This document shows positions 11,227-21,386 of a stretch of 64,000 bases of DNA, piece after piece; the stretch's first letter is position 1, and every line of letters begins with the position of its first letter. The position numbers and the translations under genes were made by a program. The stretch covers positions 1-64,000 of the forward strand of contig CACGEC010000002.1 in assembly GCA_902572005.1 (NCBI GenBank), read 5' to 3'. This DNA comes from an uncultured Pelagibacteraceae bacterium. Lineage in GTDB: Bacteria; Pseudomonadota; Alphaproteobacteria; Pelagibacterales; Pelagibacteraceae. Under the pieces are notes generated by a model. It was not told the DNA's origin and did not search any database. It saw nothing but the letters and a program-made list of their open reading frames with translations.

Positions 11227-12142
11227 AATTGTTGCTATACAAGGAAACAGTCTATCAAAACTTAATCCATTAACTGATACAAGTGTCTTCTTGGCTCACG
11301 AAATCCAGAAAAAAAAATACAAAGTTTTTTATTATTATCCTGAAAACTTATCAATAATTAATTCAGAAGTCACTGCAAATGGTTTTTTCGTAAAATTTAA
11401 TTATAATAAACCAAAGTTTTTTAAAATCATTAAAAAACAAAATTTAGTTCTATCAAAATGTAAATTTATCCTTATTAGGCAAGATCCACCATTCAATTTG
11501 GAATATATTTCGACAACTTTTATATTAGATACTATTAATCATAAAGTTAAAATAGTTAATAACCCAACCTCAATAAGAAATGTATCTGAAAAACTATATT
11601 CAGCTAAATTCCAAAAATTTATGCCTAATACTATTTTTACACAAACAATTAGTGAAATTAAAAATTTTTTTAAAGTAAATAAAGAAGTTATTCTTAAACC
11701 CATTCATAGTTATAGTGGTAATGATATACTCTTACTTAATAAATTTAGTTTAAAAAAGATAAAAAAATTCATTAATAAACATCAGTATATAATGTGTCAA
11801 AAATATTTACCGAAAATTTACAAGGGAGATAAACGTGTATTTTTAATAAATGGAAAAGTAGTTGGTGTAATTTCAAGAGTTCCTAAAAAAGGATCTTTTT
11901 TAAGTAATTTAAGTAAAGGCGCATCACCTAAGAATACAAAATTAACAAATATAGAAAAAAAAATATCCAATTTAATTGCCAGAGATTTAAAAAAAGAGAA
12001 TATATTTTTTGCAGGAATTGACTTTATAGATCAAAAGATTAATGGTGATATTAATGTTACATCACCTACTGGATTAAAAACTTTTTATGATCTTTCAAAA
12101 ATTAATCTTGCTAAAACTTTTTGGAAAGAATTAAAAGCATGA
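11216..12142 (+). CDS. gshB: Glutathione synthase
   Basis: ATP-grasp protein; ILIRQDPPFNLEYI, LKPIHSYSGNDI, INVTSPTGL. Confidence 0.9.
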   Translation: MTSKIVAIQGNSLSKLNPLTDTSVFLAHEIQKKKYKVFYYYPENLSIINSEVTANGFFVKFNYNKPKFFKIIKKQNLVLSKCKFILIRQDPPFNLEYISTTFILDTINHKVKIVNNPTSIRNVSEKLYSAKFQKFMPNTIFTQTISEIKNFFKVNKEVILKPIHSYSGNDILLLNKFSLKKIKKFINKHQYIMCQKYLPKIYKGDKRVFLINGKVVGVISRVPKKGSFLSNLSKGASPKNTKLTNIEKKISNLIARDLKKENIFFAGIDFIDQKINGDINVTSPTGLKTFYDLSKINLAKTFWKELKA

Positions 12143-12999
12143 GAAACTTTACTGATCAACAAAAAGGGTCCCTGATGGCTTTTGTGGCAGTAATGTTCAT
12201 AACTCCAGATTCATTATTTATTAGGCTTTCAAGTGTGGATACATGGGGGTTAGTTTTTTATAGAGGAATAATCCCCTTTTTTACAGTTTTTCTCGGTATG
12301 TTGCTAATTTATAAATTAAGTTTTTTTAAAATTCTTTTTACTAGTGGCTATCACGGCCTTATTTATATCGGAACATTTAGCATTACTAACATCACTTTTG
12401 TAGTCTCTATACAAAATACAAATGTAGCTAACACGCTTGTTATGATTGCTACAGCACCTATGCTTTCAGCTATTCTTGGTGCAATTTTTTTAAAAGAGCC
12501 ACCTGATAGAAAAACATTGCTCTCAATAATTATTACTTTTTTTGCTATAATTTATATATTTTTTGACTCTCTTAAATTAGGTAACTTTTATGGTGATATC
12601 TTAGGATTTATAACTGCTGTAGGTTTGGCTGTTGGAGCAGTTACAATTAGATCTGCAAAAACAAAAAATTTAGTTCCAGCCGCTGTGGTTGGTAAGTTAT
12701 TTGTAGCTTCTTTCGCTTTATTTTTTATTGAAAGCTTTGCTCTTGTAGATAAGGATTTGTTTATAGTTCCCTTGATGTGCATATTATGTGTTGCAATACC
12801 TTTTGTATTAGTCACTATAGCGCCAAGATTTATACCTGCGGCTGAAGTAAATCTATTTTTCTTATTAGAGACCATTATAGGTCCTATTTGGGTTTGGCTT
12901 ATTATAAAAGAACAACCAAGTATAGAGACCCTTCAAGGAGGTATGGTTATAATCATTACTATTGCAGTACACTCCTTTTTAAAAATCAGAAATTCTTAA
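12139..12999 (+). CDS. EamA/DMT superfamily transporter
   Basis: About 10 TM helices; APMLSAILGAIFLKEPP and FLLETIIGPIWVWL repeats. Confidence 0.88.
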   Translation: MRNFTDQQKGSLMAFVAVMFITPDSLFIRLSSVDTWGLVFYRGIIPFFTVFLGMLLIYKLSFFKILFTSGYHGLIYIGTFSITNITFVVSIQNTNVANTLVMIATAPMLSAILGAIFLKEPPDRKTLLSIIITFFAIIYIFFDSLKLGNFYGDILGFITAVGLAVGAVTIRSAKTKNLVPAAVVGKLFVASFALFFIESFALVDKDLFIVPLMCILCVAIPFVLVTIAPRFIPAAEVNLFFLLETIIGPIWVWLIIKEQPSIETLQGGMVIIITIAVHSFLKIRNS

Positions 13000-13056
13000 A
13001 CTTGTCACAATTAAGACTTGATTTAATAATACATCGCGAATAGTTACGTCAATTTT

Positions 13057-14346
13057 ATGAATAAAGTTTTAAAAAATTCTTGGGCACTATTTATAGGCAT
13101 GGGATTCATTATGATGGCGTATGGTTTTCAAGGCTCTCTTTTAGGAGTAAGAGCAGTTCAAGAAGAATTTAGTTTAACAGCAACCGGCTTTATGATGTCA
13201 GGGTATTTTGTAGGATATTTTATAGGTGCAGCAACTATTCCTAATATAATTTCTAGAGTTGGTCACATCAGAGTTTTTGCAGCTTTTGCATCGTTAGCTT
13301 CATTAGTTATTTTGGTACATTCAATTTTAATTAATCCCTTTATCTGGTTTTTACTTAGAGTACTCACTGGGATAAGCATGGTTTGTATTTATACTGTAGC
13401 TGAAAGTTGGCTTAATGACAGATCAAGTAACAAAAACAGAGGAAGCGTTCTTTCAATATATATGGTCATACTTTATGGTTCTATGGGTATAGGAATGTTT
13501 TTACTAAACTTCAGTAGTCCTAAAAATTTCCAACCATTTATTTTAGTTTCTGTTATTACATCTGTTGCTTTAATACCAATCTTACTTACTAAAAAAAAAC
13601 CACCAACTTTTAAAAGAATTAAAGCAATGACACTTAAAGATCTTTACGATGCATCTCCATTTGGCATGGTGAGTTCATTTTTTTATGGAACTATTCAAGC
13701 TGCTTTATTCACTCTATTAGCTGTTTATGCAACTTCTATGAATTTTACAATATTAGAGATATCTATAGTAACTTTTCTTTTAGCAATATCAGGTGCTATT
13801 TCACAATTTCCAATTGGAAAAATATCAGATCTTTATGATAGAAGAAAAGTAATTGTTTTTTCGACTTTTGGAGCAGCAATTTTTGCAATTTTAGCAATTT
13901 TTGTTTCTCGACAAATGTATTTACCAGAGGGTCTTGCAACAAGTAAGACTTGGTTTTATATTTTTTTAATTCTTTTTTCATTTTGTAGTTTGCCAATGTT
14001 TTCTCTGATATTAGCTCATACTAATGACTATATTCCAAAAGAAAAATTTGTTGCTGCAGGTGCAGGACTTCAGTTTGTATTTGGATTGGGTGCAATGAGT
14101 GGTCCATTTTTATGCTCAATATTTATGGATATTGTTGGATCAAATGGATTTTTTATATTTTTATTTTTCTTTCATTCAGTAATTGGAGTTTTTGGTATTT
14201 ATAGAATGAAAATTAGACAAACAGTTGATAATCCAGATTCTCAATTTGTTGCAATGCCGCAAACAATTACTCCAGCCGGAATTGAGTTAAACCCAACAAC
14301 AGAACCTATAGAAGAGCCTATTAAAGAAGAAGATAAAATAAATTAA
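13057..14346 (+). CDS. MFS transporter
   Basis: About 12 TM, GKISDLYDRRKVIVFSTFGAA MFS loop motif. Confidence 0.88.
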   Translation: MNKVLKNSWALFIGMGFIMMAYGFQGSLLGVRAVQEEFSLTATGFMMSGYFVGYFIGAATIPNIISRVGHIRVFAAFASLASLVILVHSILINPFIWFLLRVLTGISMVCIYTVAESWLNDRSSNKNRGSVLSIYMVILYGSMGIGMFLLNFSSPKNFQPFILVSVITSVALIPILLTKKKPPTFKRIKAMTLKDLYDASPFGMVSSFFYGTIQAALFTLLAVYATSMNFTILEISIVTFLLAISGAISQFPIGKISDLYDRRKVIVFSTFGAAIFAILAIFVSRQMYLPEGLATSKTWFYIFLILFSFCSLPMFSLILAHTNDYIPKEKFVAAGAGLQFVFGLGAMSGPFLCSIFMDIVGSNGFFIFLFFFHSVIGVFGIYRMKIRQTVDNPDSQFVAMPQTITPAGIELNPTTEPIEEPIKEEDKIN

Positions 14347-14978
14347 TTGTATTTATCAATATATTCAGACATTTTAGTTAAAACTTGTTTTTTGTTGAGT
14401 TTATCTGTCCTTATTAAAATTGCATCTTTTACTCTTATCAAAGGGCTATTTTTTCTTTTCTTATCCATTTGTGTCCTTTTATTCAAAGATTTTTTTACTT
14501 CTGCTAAAGGGACTTTTTTTTTTATATCTAGCCATCTTCTGTAACTTGCTACATTAAGATCACACTTAAAGTAAAAAGCTAAATCATATTTAGGGTTTTT
14601 AGCAAGAATTTTACTTGCAATATCTCTTCCCTCGACACATATCCTCTTATTTTTTTTTATAATTTTATTTTGAAATTTATTCACTATTTCTCTTATTTTT
14701 TTATCTTTGGCCAACATAGCAGCATGATTACTTATTTCTTCAGAGTGTAAATTTTGTTTTGAAATAGCTTTATATGAAACTTTTTTAAATTTTTGGTTTA
14801 AAAAGGGAATAAGATTTTTTGGATTATGTTTAATTACGAGCTTACCGACATATCTATAAATCAAACCCGAGTTTATTAGTAATAAACCATATTTTTTTGA
14901 AATTAACTTTGCAGCAGTACTTTTTCCACTTGCGGACTCTCCGTCACAAGCAATAATTAATTTATTTAATTTTTTCAC
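14343..14978 (-). CDS. cmk: Cytidylate kinase
   Basis: IACDGESASGKSTAAKLISKKYGL..NSGLIYR; CVEGRDIAS; FKCDLNVASYRR. Confidence 0.85.
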   Translation of the reverse strand: MKKLNKLIIACDGESASGKSTAAKLISKKYGLLLINSGLIYRYVGKLVIKHNPKNLIPFLNQKFKKVSYKAISKQNLHSEEISNHAAMLAKDKKIREIVNKFQNKIIKKNKRICVEGRDIASKILAKNPKYDLAFYFKCDLNVASYRRWLDIKKKVPLAEVKKSLNKRTQMDKKRKNSPLIRVKDAILIRTDKLNKKQVLTKMSEYIDKYN

Positions 14979-15153
14979 TAAATCTTAATAATGTTTTGAT
15001 CAGTTTATTGCAAAAAAATTATTTAAAATCTGAACATTTGTAAGAGAATTATCACTTGTAGGTTGAAACTCAAAATAGTCACGGAACAAAAAGTTTTTTT
15101 ATTCTTTGTATTGAAACAAAGTCCATTCTTTGCTCAAATAGTTTTTTAAAAAA

Positions 15154-15903
15154 ATGGCAAAGAAAAAAAATACAAAACCTAAAAATAGAAGAAAAACTTC
15201 TAATCAAAATAATGGTTTAGCAAAAATTGCAACTATTACTACTAAGTCGCTTAGTAGTGCCTTTATTAATTTTAAAAAAAACCAAGAAATTAAAAAGATT
15301 AAAGAGATCAAGTTAAAGAAACTTCAAGAAAATAATAATGTTGTAAGAGAAAGAAAAGAATTAAAAATTTTGGAAGAAAAGCTCAAAAAAGAAGATAATA
15401 AATTAAGATCTAAAGAAGATGAATTGAGAATTAAAGAAAAAGAATTAAGATCTAAAGAAGAACAACTTAAAATTGAAAATGAAAGATTAACTAAAAAAGA
15501 TGAAAATTTGATATTAGTGACAAATGATCTGAGAAATAAAGAAAAAGAATTGAAAATAAAAGAAGAGGAACAAAGTAGAAAAGATATAGATTTAAAAGCA
15601 AGAGAGGAAGAGCAAAAAAGTTTAGAATTAAAAGAAAAAAGAAGAAGAGAAAGAGCTTTAAAACTTATTAAAGAAGAGGAAGAAAAACAAAGACAATTAG
15701 AGTATATAAAAATTAAAGAATGGGAAGAAAAATTCGACAGAGAACAAAAAGCAAAAGAGCATCGTGAGAATTTAAGAGAGCAACGATTAAGAGAAAAAGA
15801 ATTAGAAAAATTAAGATCTTTTGAGGAAAAAGAAAAAACAGCTGAGAGTAATTTTTCGAGTGGATTAGAAAAATTTGAGATTAGTAAAAATAAGGAAAAT
15901 TAA
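15154..15903 (+). CDS. Lys/Glu-rich long-helix (coiled-coil or single alpha-helix) protein of unknown function
   Basis: Basic N-terminus followed by about 170 residues of charged heptad-like repeats (LRSKEDELRIKEKELRSKEEQL...). Confidence 0.75.
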   Translation: MAKKKNTKPKNRRKTSNQNNGLAKIATITTKSLSSAFINFKKNQEIKKIKEIKLKKLQENNNVVRERKELKILEEKLKKEDNKLRSKEDELRIKEKELRSKEEQLKIENERLTKKDENLILVTNDLRNKEKELKIKEEEQSRKDIDLKAREEEQKSLELKEKRRRERALKLIKEEEEKQRQLEYIKIKEWEEKFDREQKAKEHRENLREQRLREKELEKLRSFEEKEKTAESNFSSGLEKFEISKNKEN

Positions 15904-15955
15904 AAAAATCTTAATTATTTTAAAAATATCTTTCATCCAAAATTGTCTTTAAGTA

Positions 15956-16183
15956 ATGAATAAAGAAAATAAAAGCAAGCTTTGGAAAAGTATTCAAGAA
16001 GCTGGCGATTATTTGGTTGGACAATTACCTGAACACCCCAATCATCCTAGAGGCCGAAACCCTTATGCCCATGTAGCTATCTGTGTCAAAGAAAAATTTA
16101 ATGATAGTTATAAGGATATTCCTGATGAAAAATATAACGAAGTTATAAAATTTATTGAATTTCTAAAAAAAAATCCAAGTTAA
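15956..16183 (+). CDS. Small soluble protein, unknown function (75 aa)
   Basis: Intact ORF MNKENKSKLWKSIQEAGDYLVGQLPEHPNHPRGRNPYAHVAICVKEKF..., balanced composition. Confidence 0.7.
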   Translation: MNKENKSKLWKSIQEAGDYLVGQLPEHPNHPRGRNPYAHVAICVKEKFNDSYKDIPDEKYNEVIKFIEFLKKNPS

Positions 16184-16186
16184 AAA

Positions 16187-17302
16187 CTATTGTTTAGGAA
16201 AATAGTCTTTAAGCTCACCTTCTCTATAAACATCAGCTGTACAACAGTGAAGGCCCCCGCCGAAAGCATAAGCATCTCTCAATTCGACTGGTATTACTTC
16301 CATCCCAAGTTTATCTAATTGTTCGGCTTGATACTTTTCACTTTTTTCAACGCAAACAGTTTTAGGGTCTAATATTAATACATTCATTGATAACCAAACA
16401 GAAGAATAGCAAAGTGGAGGTGGTTCATTATGAGCTGGTTGTGCAGCGTCTATTATTTCCCAACCATTTTTCTCAAATAATTTTCTTTGATCTTTTGGAA
16501 GTTTCCTTTGTGGATTATTTATAATTAGTCCCTCTTTAATTGGTGTAAAAGTTGCATCTATGTGGATTGGGTAAGGATCTCCTGGAAAGTTTACTGCATG
16601 GACTCTGTGATCCTTATAATGTCTTTTTAACCAATCAATACCTTTTAAGTTTGTTGTAAATCCATGCTGAACAACAAGATCTTTACCAAATCTTAAAACA
16701 TCAGCCGCATCAAATAATGGTTCCTCTTCAGTCGTTACAAAAAATTTTTCCTCTGTCCATTGTAATCTTTTTTGAATACCAATTTTATCTGAGAGATAAT
16801 CTTTTCTGTAATCGGCATCTGTTAATCTTGGTTTTGGTGCTGACTCATGCCTCATGTTTGGATCGGAATTATAATATTCTTTTAATAATGGTCTATAACA
16901 AAGATATTCAAACCATCGACAACGATAACTCATTGTTGCCTCTAGAATTTCATTTCCTACAGTAAGCAGTACATCTCTCGGTGGCATACAGCCAAACATT
17001 GTTTCTGCTTCCCAATCAGGCGTAGATGTTTTTTGATTAAAGTTTATAGGAGAAGGTCTATCAACTCTTATGCCTCGTTTAATAAGAGTGTTAGAAAAGT
17101 CGTCCAATAACTGATTTGCTTTATCTACTGTATCTCTAGTTCTAGGACCAAACTGACCTCTCATGTCAGAGTCTTCAGGAACTTTTGCATCTAGTGCGGG
17201 CTCAGGTGCTGGAATGCAAGTTCCATCTGCCCTCCCCACAATAACATGTTTCAATGGATCCCATTCATTCCAACTATTTACAATGGTTTTTTTATTATTC
17301 AT
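16187..17302 (-). CDS. Glycine amidinotransferase-like (AGAT family)
   Basis: Similar to AGAT from memory: NSWNEWDPLKHVIVGRADGTCIP, DAADVLRFGKDLVVQ, HIDATFTPIKEGLII, GGGLHCCTADV (catalytic Cys). Confidence 0.9.
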   Translation of the reverse strand: MNNKKTIVNSWNEWDPLKHVIVGRADGTCIPAPEPALDAKVPEDSDMRGQFGPRTRDTVDKANQLLDDFSNTLIKRGIRVDRPSPINFNQKTSTPDWEAETMFGCMPPRDVLLTVGNEILEATMSYRCRWFEYLCYRPLLKEYYNSDPNMRHESAPKPRLTDADYRKDYLSDKIGIQKRLQWTEEKFFVTTEEEPLFDAADVLRFGKDLVVQHGFTTNLKGIDWLKRHYKDHRVHAVNFPGDPYPIHIDATFTPIKEGLIINNPQRKLPKDQRKLFEKNGWEIIDAAQPAHNEPPPLCYSSVWLSMNVLILDPKTVCVEKSEKYQAEQLDKLGMEVIPVELRDAYAFGGGLHCCTADVYREGELKDYFPKQ

Positions 17303-17307
17303 AAAGA

Positions 17308-18525
17308 TCAATTTTTTATAATATTATGCTCAGGGCCAAAAGGAAATTTTGTTATATTTTCTACGCTATCTTTCCCTATCACCAGAATGTCATGCTCTCT
17401 ATATCCGCCTGCACCAGGTTTCCCATCTGGAATCATAATCATAGGTTCCATTGAAACAACCATATTTTCCTCAAGAACTGTGTTAATGTCCTCCCTTAGT
17501 TCAAGTCCAGACTCTCTTCCGTAAAAATGAGACAACATTCCAAAAGAATGACCATATCCAAATGTTCGATATTGAAGATAGCCAAGTTCTGCAAATAATT
17601 CATTGAGCTCATTACAAATGTCAGAGCACTTTACTCCTGGTTTAATCAATTCTAATCCTCTTTTGTGAACTTTAACGTTTGCTTCCCACGCTTTTAAAGA
17701 CTCATCATCTACTTGATCTAAAAATAAAGTTCTTTCTAAAGCAGTGTAATAACCAGAAATCATTGGAAATGTATTTAATGATAAAATATCTCCTTTTTGA
17801 AGGCTACGATTTGTTTTGGGATTATGAGCACCATCAGTATTGATCCCTGATTGAAACCAAACCCATGTGTCCATATATTCTGCACCTGGATAAGTTCTTG
17901 CAATTTCTCTTTCCATTTTATCGCGTCCAGCAATTGCAATTTCTAACTCAGTATTTTGTTCTTTGATATTTTTAACAATTTCTTCCCCTCCTATATCAGC
18001 AATTCTTGCCCCATTTTTGATGATATCGATCTCTTCTTTAGACTTGATCATCCTTAATTTCATTAAATCTTTTGAAACGTCATTAAATACAGAGAAAGTA
18101 AAAATTGATCCAATTTTTTCTTTCATTTCTAAGGTGACATGATCATATTCAAGACCTACAGATTTTGGAGGCTCATCTCTTCCAATTATTGAAACAATTG
18201 CTTTTAAAAAATTGTCTCTTTTCCAATCTGTGTAAATTACATTATCACAATGAGATCTTCTCCATGGCTGACTTGCATCAATATTTGCAGATATGGTAAA
18301 AATTTTTTTTTTTGTAATCAAACATCCATAAGGTCTTCCAAATGAACAATAAATAAATCCAGTATAATATGCGATATTGTGCATTGATGTTAAAATAATC
18401 ATATCTAAATTATTTTTATCCATCACGGTACGTAATTTTGAGACTCTTTCCTTATACTCTTTTTCAGAAAATGGTAATTTTACTTTTTCTCCGTTTTTTA
18501 ATTCAAAAAAATCAGGTCTTTCCAT
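17308..18525 (-). CDS. Creatinase (creatine amidinohydrolase), M24/pita-bread fold
   Basis: Near collinear with Pseudomonas creatinase as recalled: YCSFGRPYG, ISANIDASQPWRR, VIYTDWKRDN, WFQSGINTDGAHNP, YYTALERTLFLD, YGHSFGMLSHFYGREAGLELRED-like, VVSMEPMIM. Confidence 0.92.
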   Translation of the reverse strand: MERPDFFELKNGEKVKLPFSEKEYKERVSKLRTVMDKNNLDMIILTSMHNIAYYTGFIYCSFGRPYGCLITKKKIFTISANIDASQPWRRSHCDNVIYTDWKRDNFLKAIVSIIGRDEPPKSVGLEYDHVTLEMKEKIGSIFTFSVFNDVSKDLMKLRMIKSKEEIDIIKNGARIADIGGEEIVKNIKEQNTELEIAIAGRDKMEREIARTYPGAEYMDTWVWFQSGINTDGAHNPKTNRSLQKGDILSLNTFPMISGYYTALERTLFLDQVDDESLKAWEANVKVHKRGLELIKPGVKCSDICNELNELFAELGYLQYRTFGYGHSFGMLSHFYGRESGLELREDINTVLEENMVVSMEPMIMIPDGKPGAGGYREHDILVIGKDSVENITKFPFGPEHNIIKN

Positions 18526-18533
18526 AAATTTTT

Positions 18534-19439
18534 TTAATTAAGTGCTATATATCTTTTGTTCCATCTCATTATGAGACTGTAATATACAATTGATATAAAG
18601 AGAAAGAACCCACCTACAATAGTGTTGGTTGAGGGTATTTCGTTAATTCCAAAAAGTGGTAGCCATACCCAAAAAATTCCACCAATCACCTCAGTAAGAG
18701 AAAGTAAAGTAAGTTCAGCTGCAGGAATAGCCTTTGATCCAATAGAATATAAGATTAATCCTAGACATACTAATGTTCCATGAAGTGAAAACATAGAACT
18801 ATTATAACTGGTTGCAAAAAAAGGTTGTTTGGTTAATAAAATTATGATCGATGCAAATACAAAGCAAAATAATCCTGCAATAGCTACTGTAGTAAATTTC
18901 GGTGTTTCTTTTCTCCATCTAAGAGTTACAGAGAATACTGAAAAACCAATTGACGAAACAAGCCCAAAAACAAAACCCAATAAAGAGTTTTTTTCAGTGT
19001 TTCCAATTGCCATAATTATGATTCCAATTGTAGCAACAATGATTGAAACCCAAACATTTAATGAAATTTTTTCTTTTAAAAATAAATAAGCCAATATTGC
19101 AGTAAAAAATGGCATTGCAGCTAAACATAATAGAGTCACTGCGGCAGAAGTATTTGTAATTGAATAAATAAAAGTAATCATTGCTACACCAAGCCCTGTC
19201 CCACCAATTATTCCAGATCTACCAACTTTTTTGTAATTTTTATAAAAATTAATTCCCTCTTCAAAGTACAAATATAAATTTAAAATTATAAATATTGTTA
19301 AACCTCGACCAAAAATATATTGCCAAGGAACCATATGCGGATTGTCCATATATCTCACAACAAGTGGACCAAAAGACCAAAGAATTCCTGCAAATAAAAC
19401 TACAGGGATAGCAATTTTTTCATTTTTTAGCTCAATCAT
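18534..19439 (-). CDS. EamA/DMT superfamily transporter
   Basis: About 10 TM, AAMPFFTAILAYLFLKEKIS; same strand and 9 nt from creatinase gene. Confidence 0.88.
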   Translation of the reverse strand: MIELKNEKIAIPVVLFAGILWSFGPLVVRYMDNPHMVPWQYIFGRGLTIFIILNLYLYFEEGINFYKNYKKVGRSGIIGGTGLGVAMITFIYSITNTSAAVTLLCLAAMPFFTAILAYLFLKEKISLNVWVSIIVATIGIIIMAIGNTEKNSLLGFVFGLVSSIGFSVFSVTLRWRKETPKFTTVAIAGLFCFVFASIIILLTKQPFFATSYNSSMFSLHGTLVCLGLILYSIGSKAIPAAELTLLSLTEVIGGIFWVWLPLFGINEIPSTNTIVGGFFLFISIVYYSLIMRWNKRYIALN

Positions 19440-19491
19440 AGTGAATATTTAATTCTTATTAGTTTGAACTACAACAAAAATTCAACCTTCC

Positions 19492-20742
19492 CTAAAAATT
19501 TTGATTTGGATAATGTGGAGAAAAACAATCTACGATTTCTCCTTTTTTAAATTTAGACTTGCCAGATGGTAATAAAGTCCAAATATTTGAATTGGTAAAA
19601 GATTTAATTCTAAATGATTCTTGCCCTTTTAAAATTTCAACTTCTATTTTACCATTTTTAGTTGTATTAATCTTGCTCTTTACAAATCTAGTAAAATTAA
19701 TCTTTTTCTCAAAATTATTTTTTAAAATTGCTTTAAGCGGTTTTTCTTCATTGATTCCAAGTAGAGTTTGTAAATAAGGATAAACAAAAAATCTAAAACA
19801 GGCTGCAGTAGAAATAGGATTGCCAGGAAGACCAAAAATAGCTTTTTGCTTTCCTTTGATATTGGCAAATAAAATCGGTCTACCAGGTCTTATTGCAACA
19901 CTTTTAAAATAATTTGATAATTTGAATTTATTTACAATTTTAGGAACATAATCGAATTTTCCAGCAGATACAGCGCCAGAGGTGATAATAATATCAATTT
20001 TTGAATTAAGCATTTTTTTTATCTGTCTTTCAAAAGTTAATTCATCTTTATCTTTCAAAATTCCTCCATAATAAAAATTAAATAAAAAATTTTTAGCAAT
20101 AGACTTTATATAATGACTATTAGAATTTCTCACCTTCCAGTCTGGGATAATTTCTTTGTCACTAATTTCGTTACCTGTAGAAAAAAACAAAACATTAGGA
20201 ATTCTTTTCACTTTAATATTTTTAATACCAAGTGATTTTAAAACTAATATATGATTAGAGTTTAAAATTGTACCTCTTCTTATTAATAAATCATCTTTTT
20301 TATAATCAGATCCTTTGAATCTTACATGTTGATATTTTTTAATCTTTTCATTAATCAAAATAAATTTAGGATTTTGTCTGTTTGGGAAGAATTTTATTTT
20401 TTCGATCGGAATAATTGTATCAAAGCCTTTAGGTAAGAGCCCTCCCGTCATTATCTCAATTGTTTTAAATTTTTGGTTGTTTTTGCTTTTTGGTCTATTC
20501 CCAGCAGCAATCATTCCAATAATTTTAAAATATTTAATTTTTTTCTTATTTAAATTATTTGTGTCTTTTGAATTAATTGCGTAACCATCAAAAGCAGCAT
20601 TGTTGCCTGCAGGATTATTTATTTTACTTAATATGTCCTCAGCAGCTACTCTATTAATGCAATCAGTGCTTTTTATTAATTCAGTTCTTATTTTAATTTT
20701 TGATCTTTTAAGAATTTTTCTAGCTTGCTTGTAACTAATCAT
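19492..20742 (-). CDS. moeA: Molybdopterin molybdenumtransferase
   Basis: NAAFDGYAI, TGNEI, TSGAVSAGKFDYVP, GLPGNPIS. Confidence 0.94.
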   Translation of the reverse strand: MISYKQARKILKRSKIKIRTELIKSTDCINRVAAEDILSKINNPAGNNAAFDGYAINSKDTNNLNKKKIKYFKIIGMIAAGNRPKSKNNQKFKTIEIMTGGLLPKGFDTIIPIEKIKFFPNRQNPKFILINEKIKKYQHVRFKGSDYKKDDLLIRRGTILNSNHILVLKSLGIKNIKVKRIPNVLFFSTGNEISDKEIIPDWKVRNSNSHYIKSIAKNFLFNFYYGGILKDKDELTFERQIKKMLNSKIDIIITSGAVSAGKFDYVPKIVNKFKLSNYFKSVAIRPGRPILFANIKGKQKAIFGLPGNPISTAACFRFFVYPYLQTLLGINEEKPLKAILKNNFEKKINFTRFVKSKINTTKNGKIEVEILKGQESFRIKSFTNSNIWTLLPSGKSKFKKGEIVDCFSPHYPNQNF

Positions 20743-21343
20743 TTTTCATTATTTCTATTGCTTTTTCTAAATCTTCTTTTGTATTTATATTAAAAAATGG
20801 GTCTGGTTCTTTATATCCAATATTGACAGTGCTTACACCAATCGAATTGGCCCAAACTTCGACTTTTCTTTCGCCTCTTAAAATATCAGTTTGTAATTGA
20901 TCAATTAGTTCTAACGACCATAGACCAAAAATATTATGTCTTGTTTCTTTGCTTTTAATAAAGAATAATTTGCTCTCATTAATTTTAATATTATCATAAA
21001 AATATCTAAGTTCTTTTTTTGTAAAAAATGGTGTGTCGGATGGGAATGTTGAAATCCATTTATATTTTCTATTATTTTCTTTTACCCATTTCATTGCAGT
21101 CAAAACTCCTCCTAATGGACCCAGTCCACTTTGAAAATCTTTTGTAAGTGATATATTTTTGGATTTCATAAAACTTATTGGTTCATTAGCAACTATTAAT
21201 GTTTCATTAAATTCGCCTATAATTTCATTTAGAATGAAATCTATCAATAATTTATCTTGTAATTTTACTTGAGATTTATCCTGACCAAATCTCTGTGACT
21301 TTCCTCCTGCTAGCACAACACCTAAAATATTGTTAAGATCCAT
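20735..21343 (-). CDS. mobA: Molybdenum cofactor guanylyltransferase
   Basis: GVVLAGGKSQRFGQDK, GPLGGVLTAM, FPSDTPFF. Confidence 0.93.
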   Translation of the reverse strand: MDLNNILGVVLAGGKSQRFGQDKSQVKLQDKLLIDFILNEIIGEFNETLIVANEPISFMKSKNISLTKDFQSGLGPLGGVLTAMKWVKENNRKYKWISTFPSDTPFFTKKELRYFYDNIKINESKLFFIKSKETRHNIFGLWSLELIDQLQTDILRGERKVEVWANSIGVSTVNIGYKEPDPFFNINTKEDLEKAIEIMKND

Positions 21344-21386
21344 AAATTAAAATATAAAACATTAAATTTTGATTTAAAGAAATAAT

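Noticed and set aside
15096-15122. Short hairpin CTTTGT-ATTGAA-ACAAAG upstream of the coiled-coil gene
   Set aside because: Only 6 bp, AT-rich, no U-run or conserved element; likely chance.
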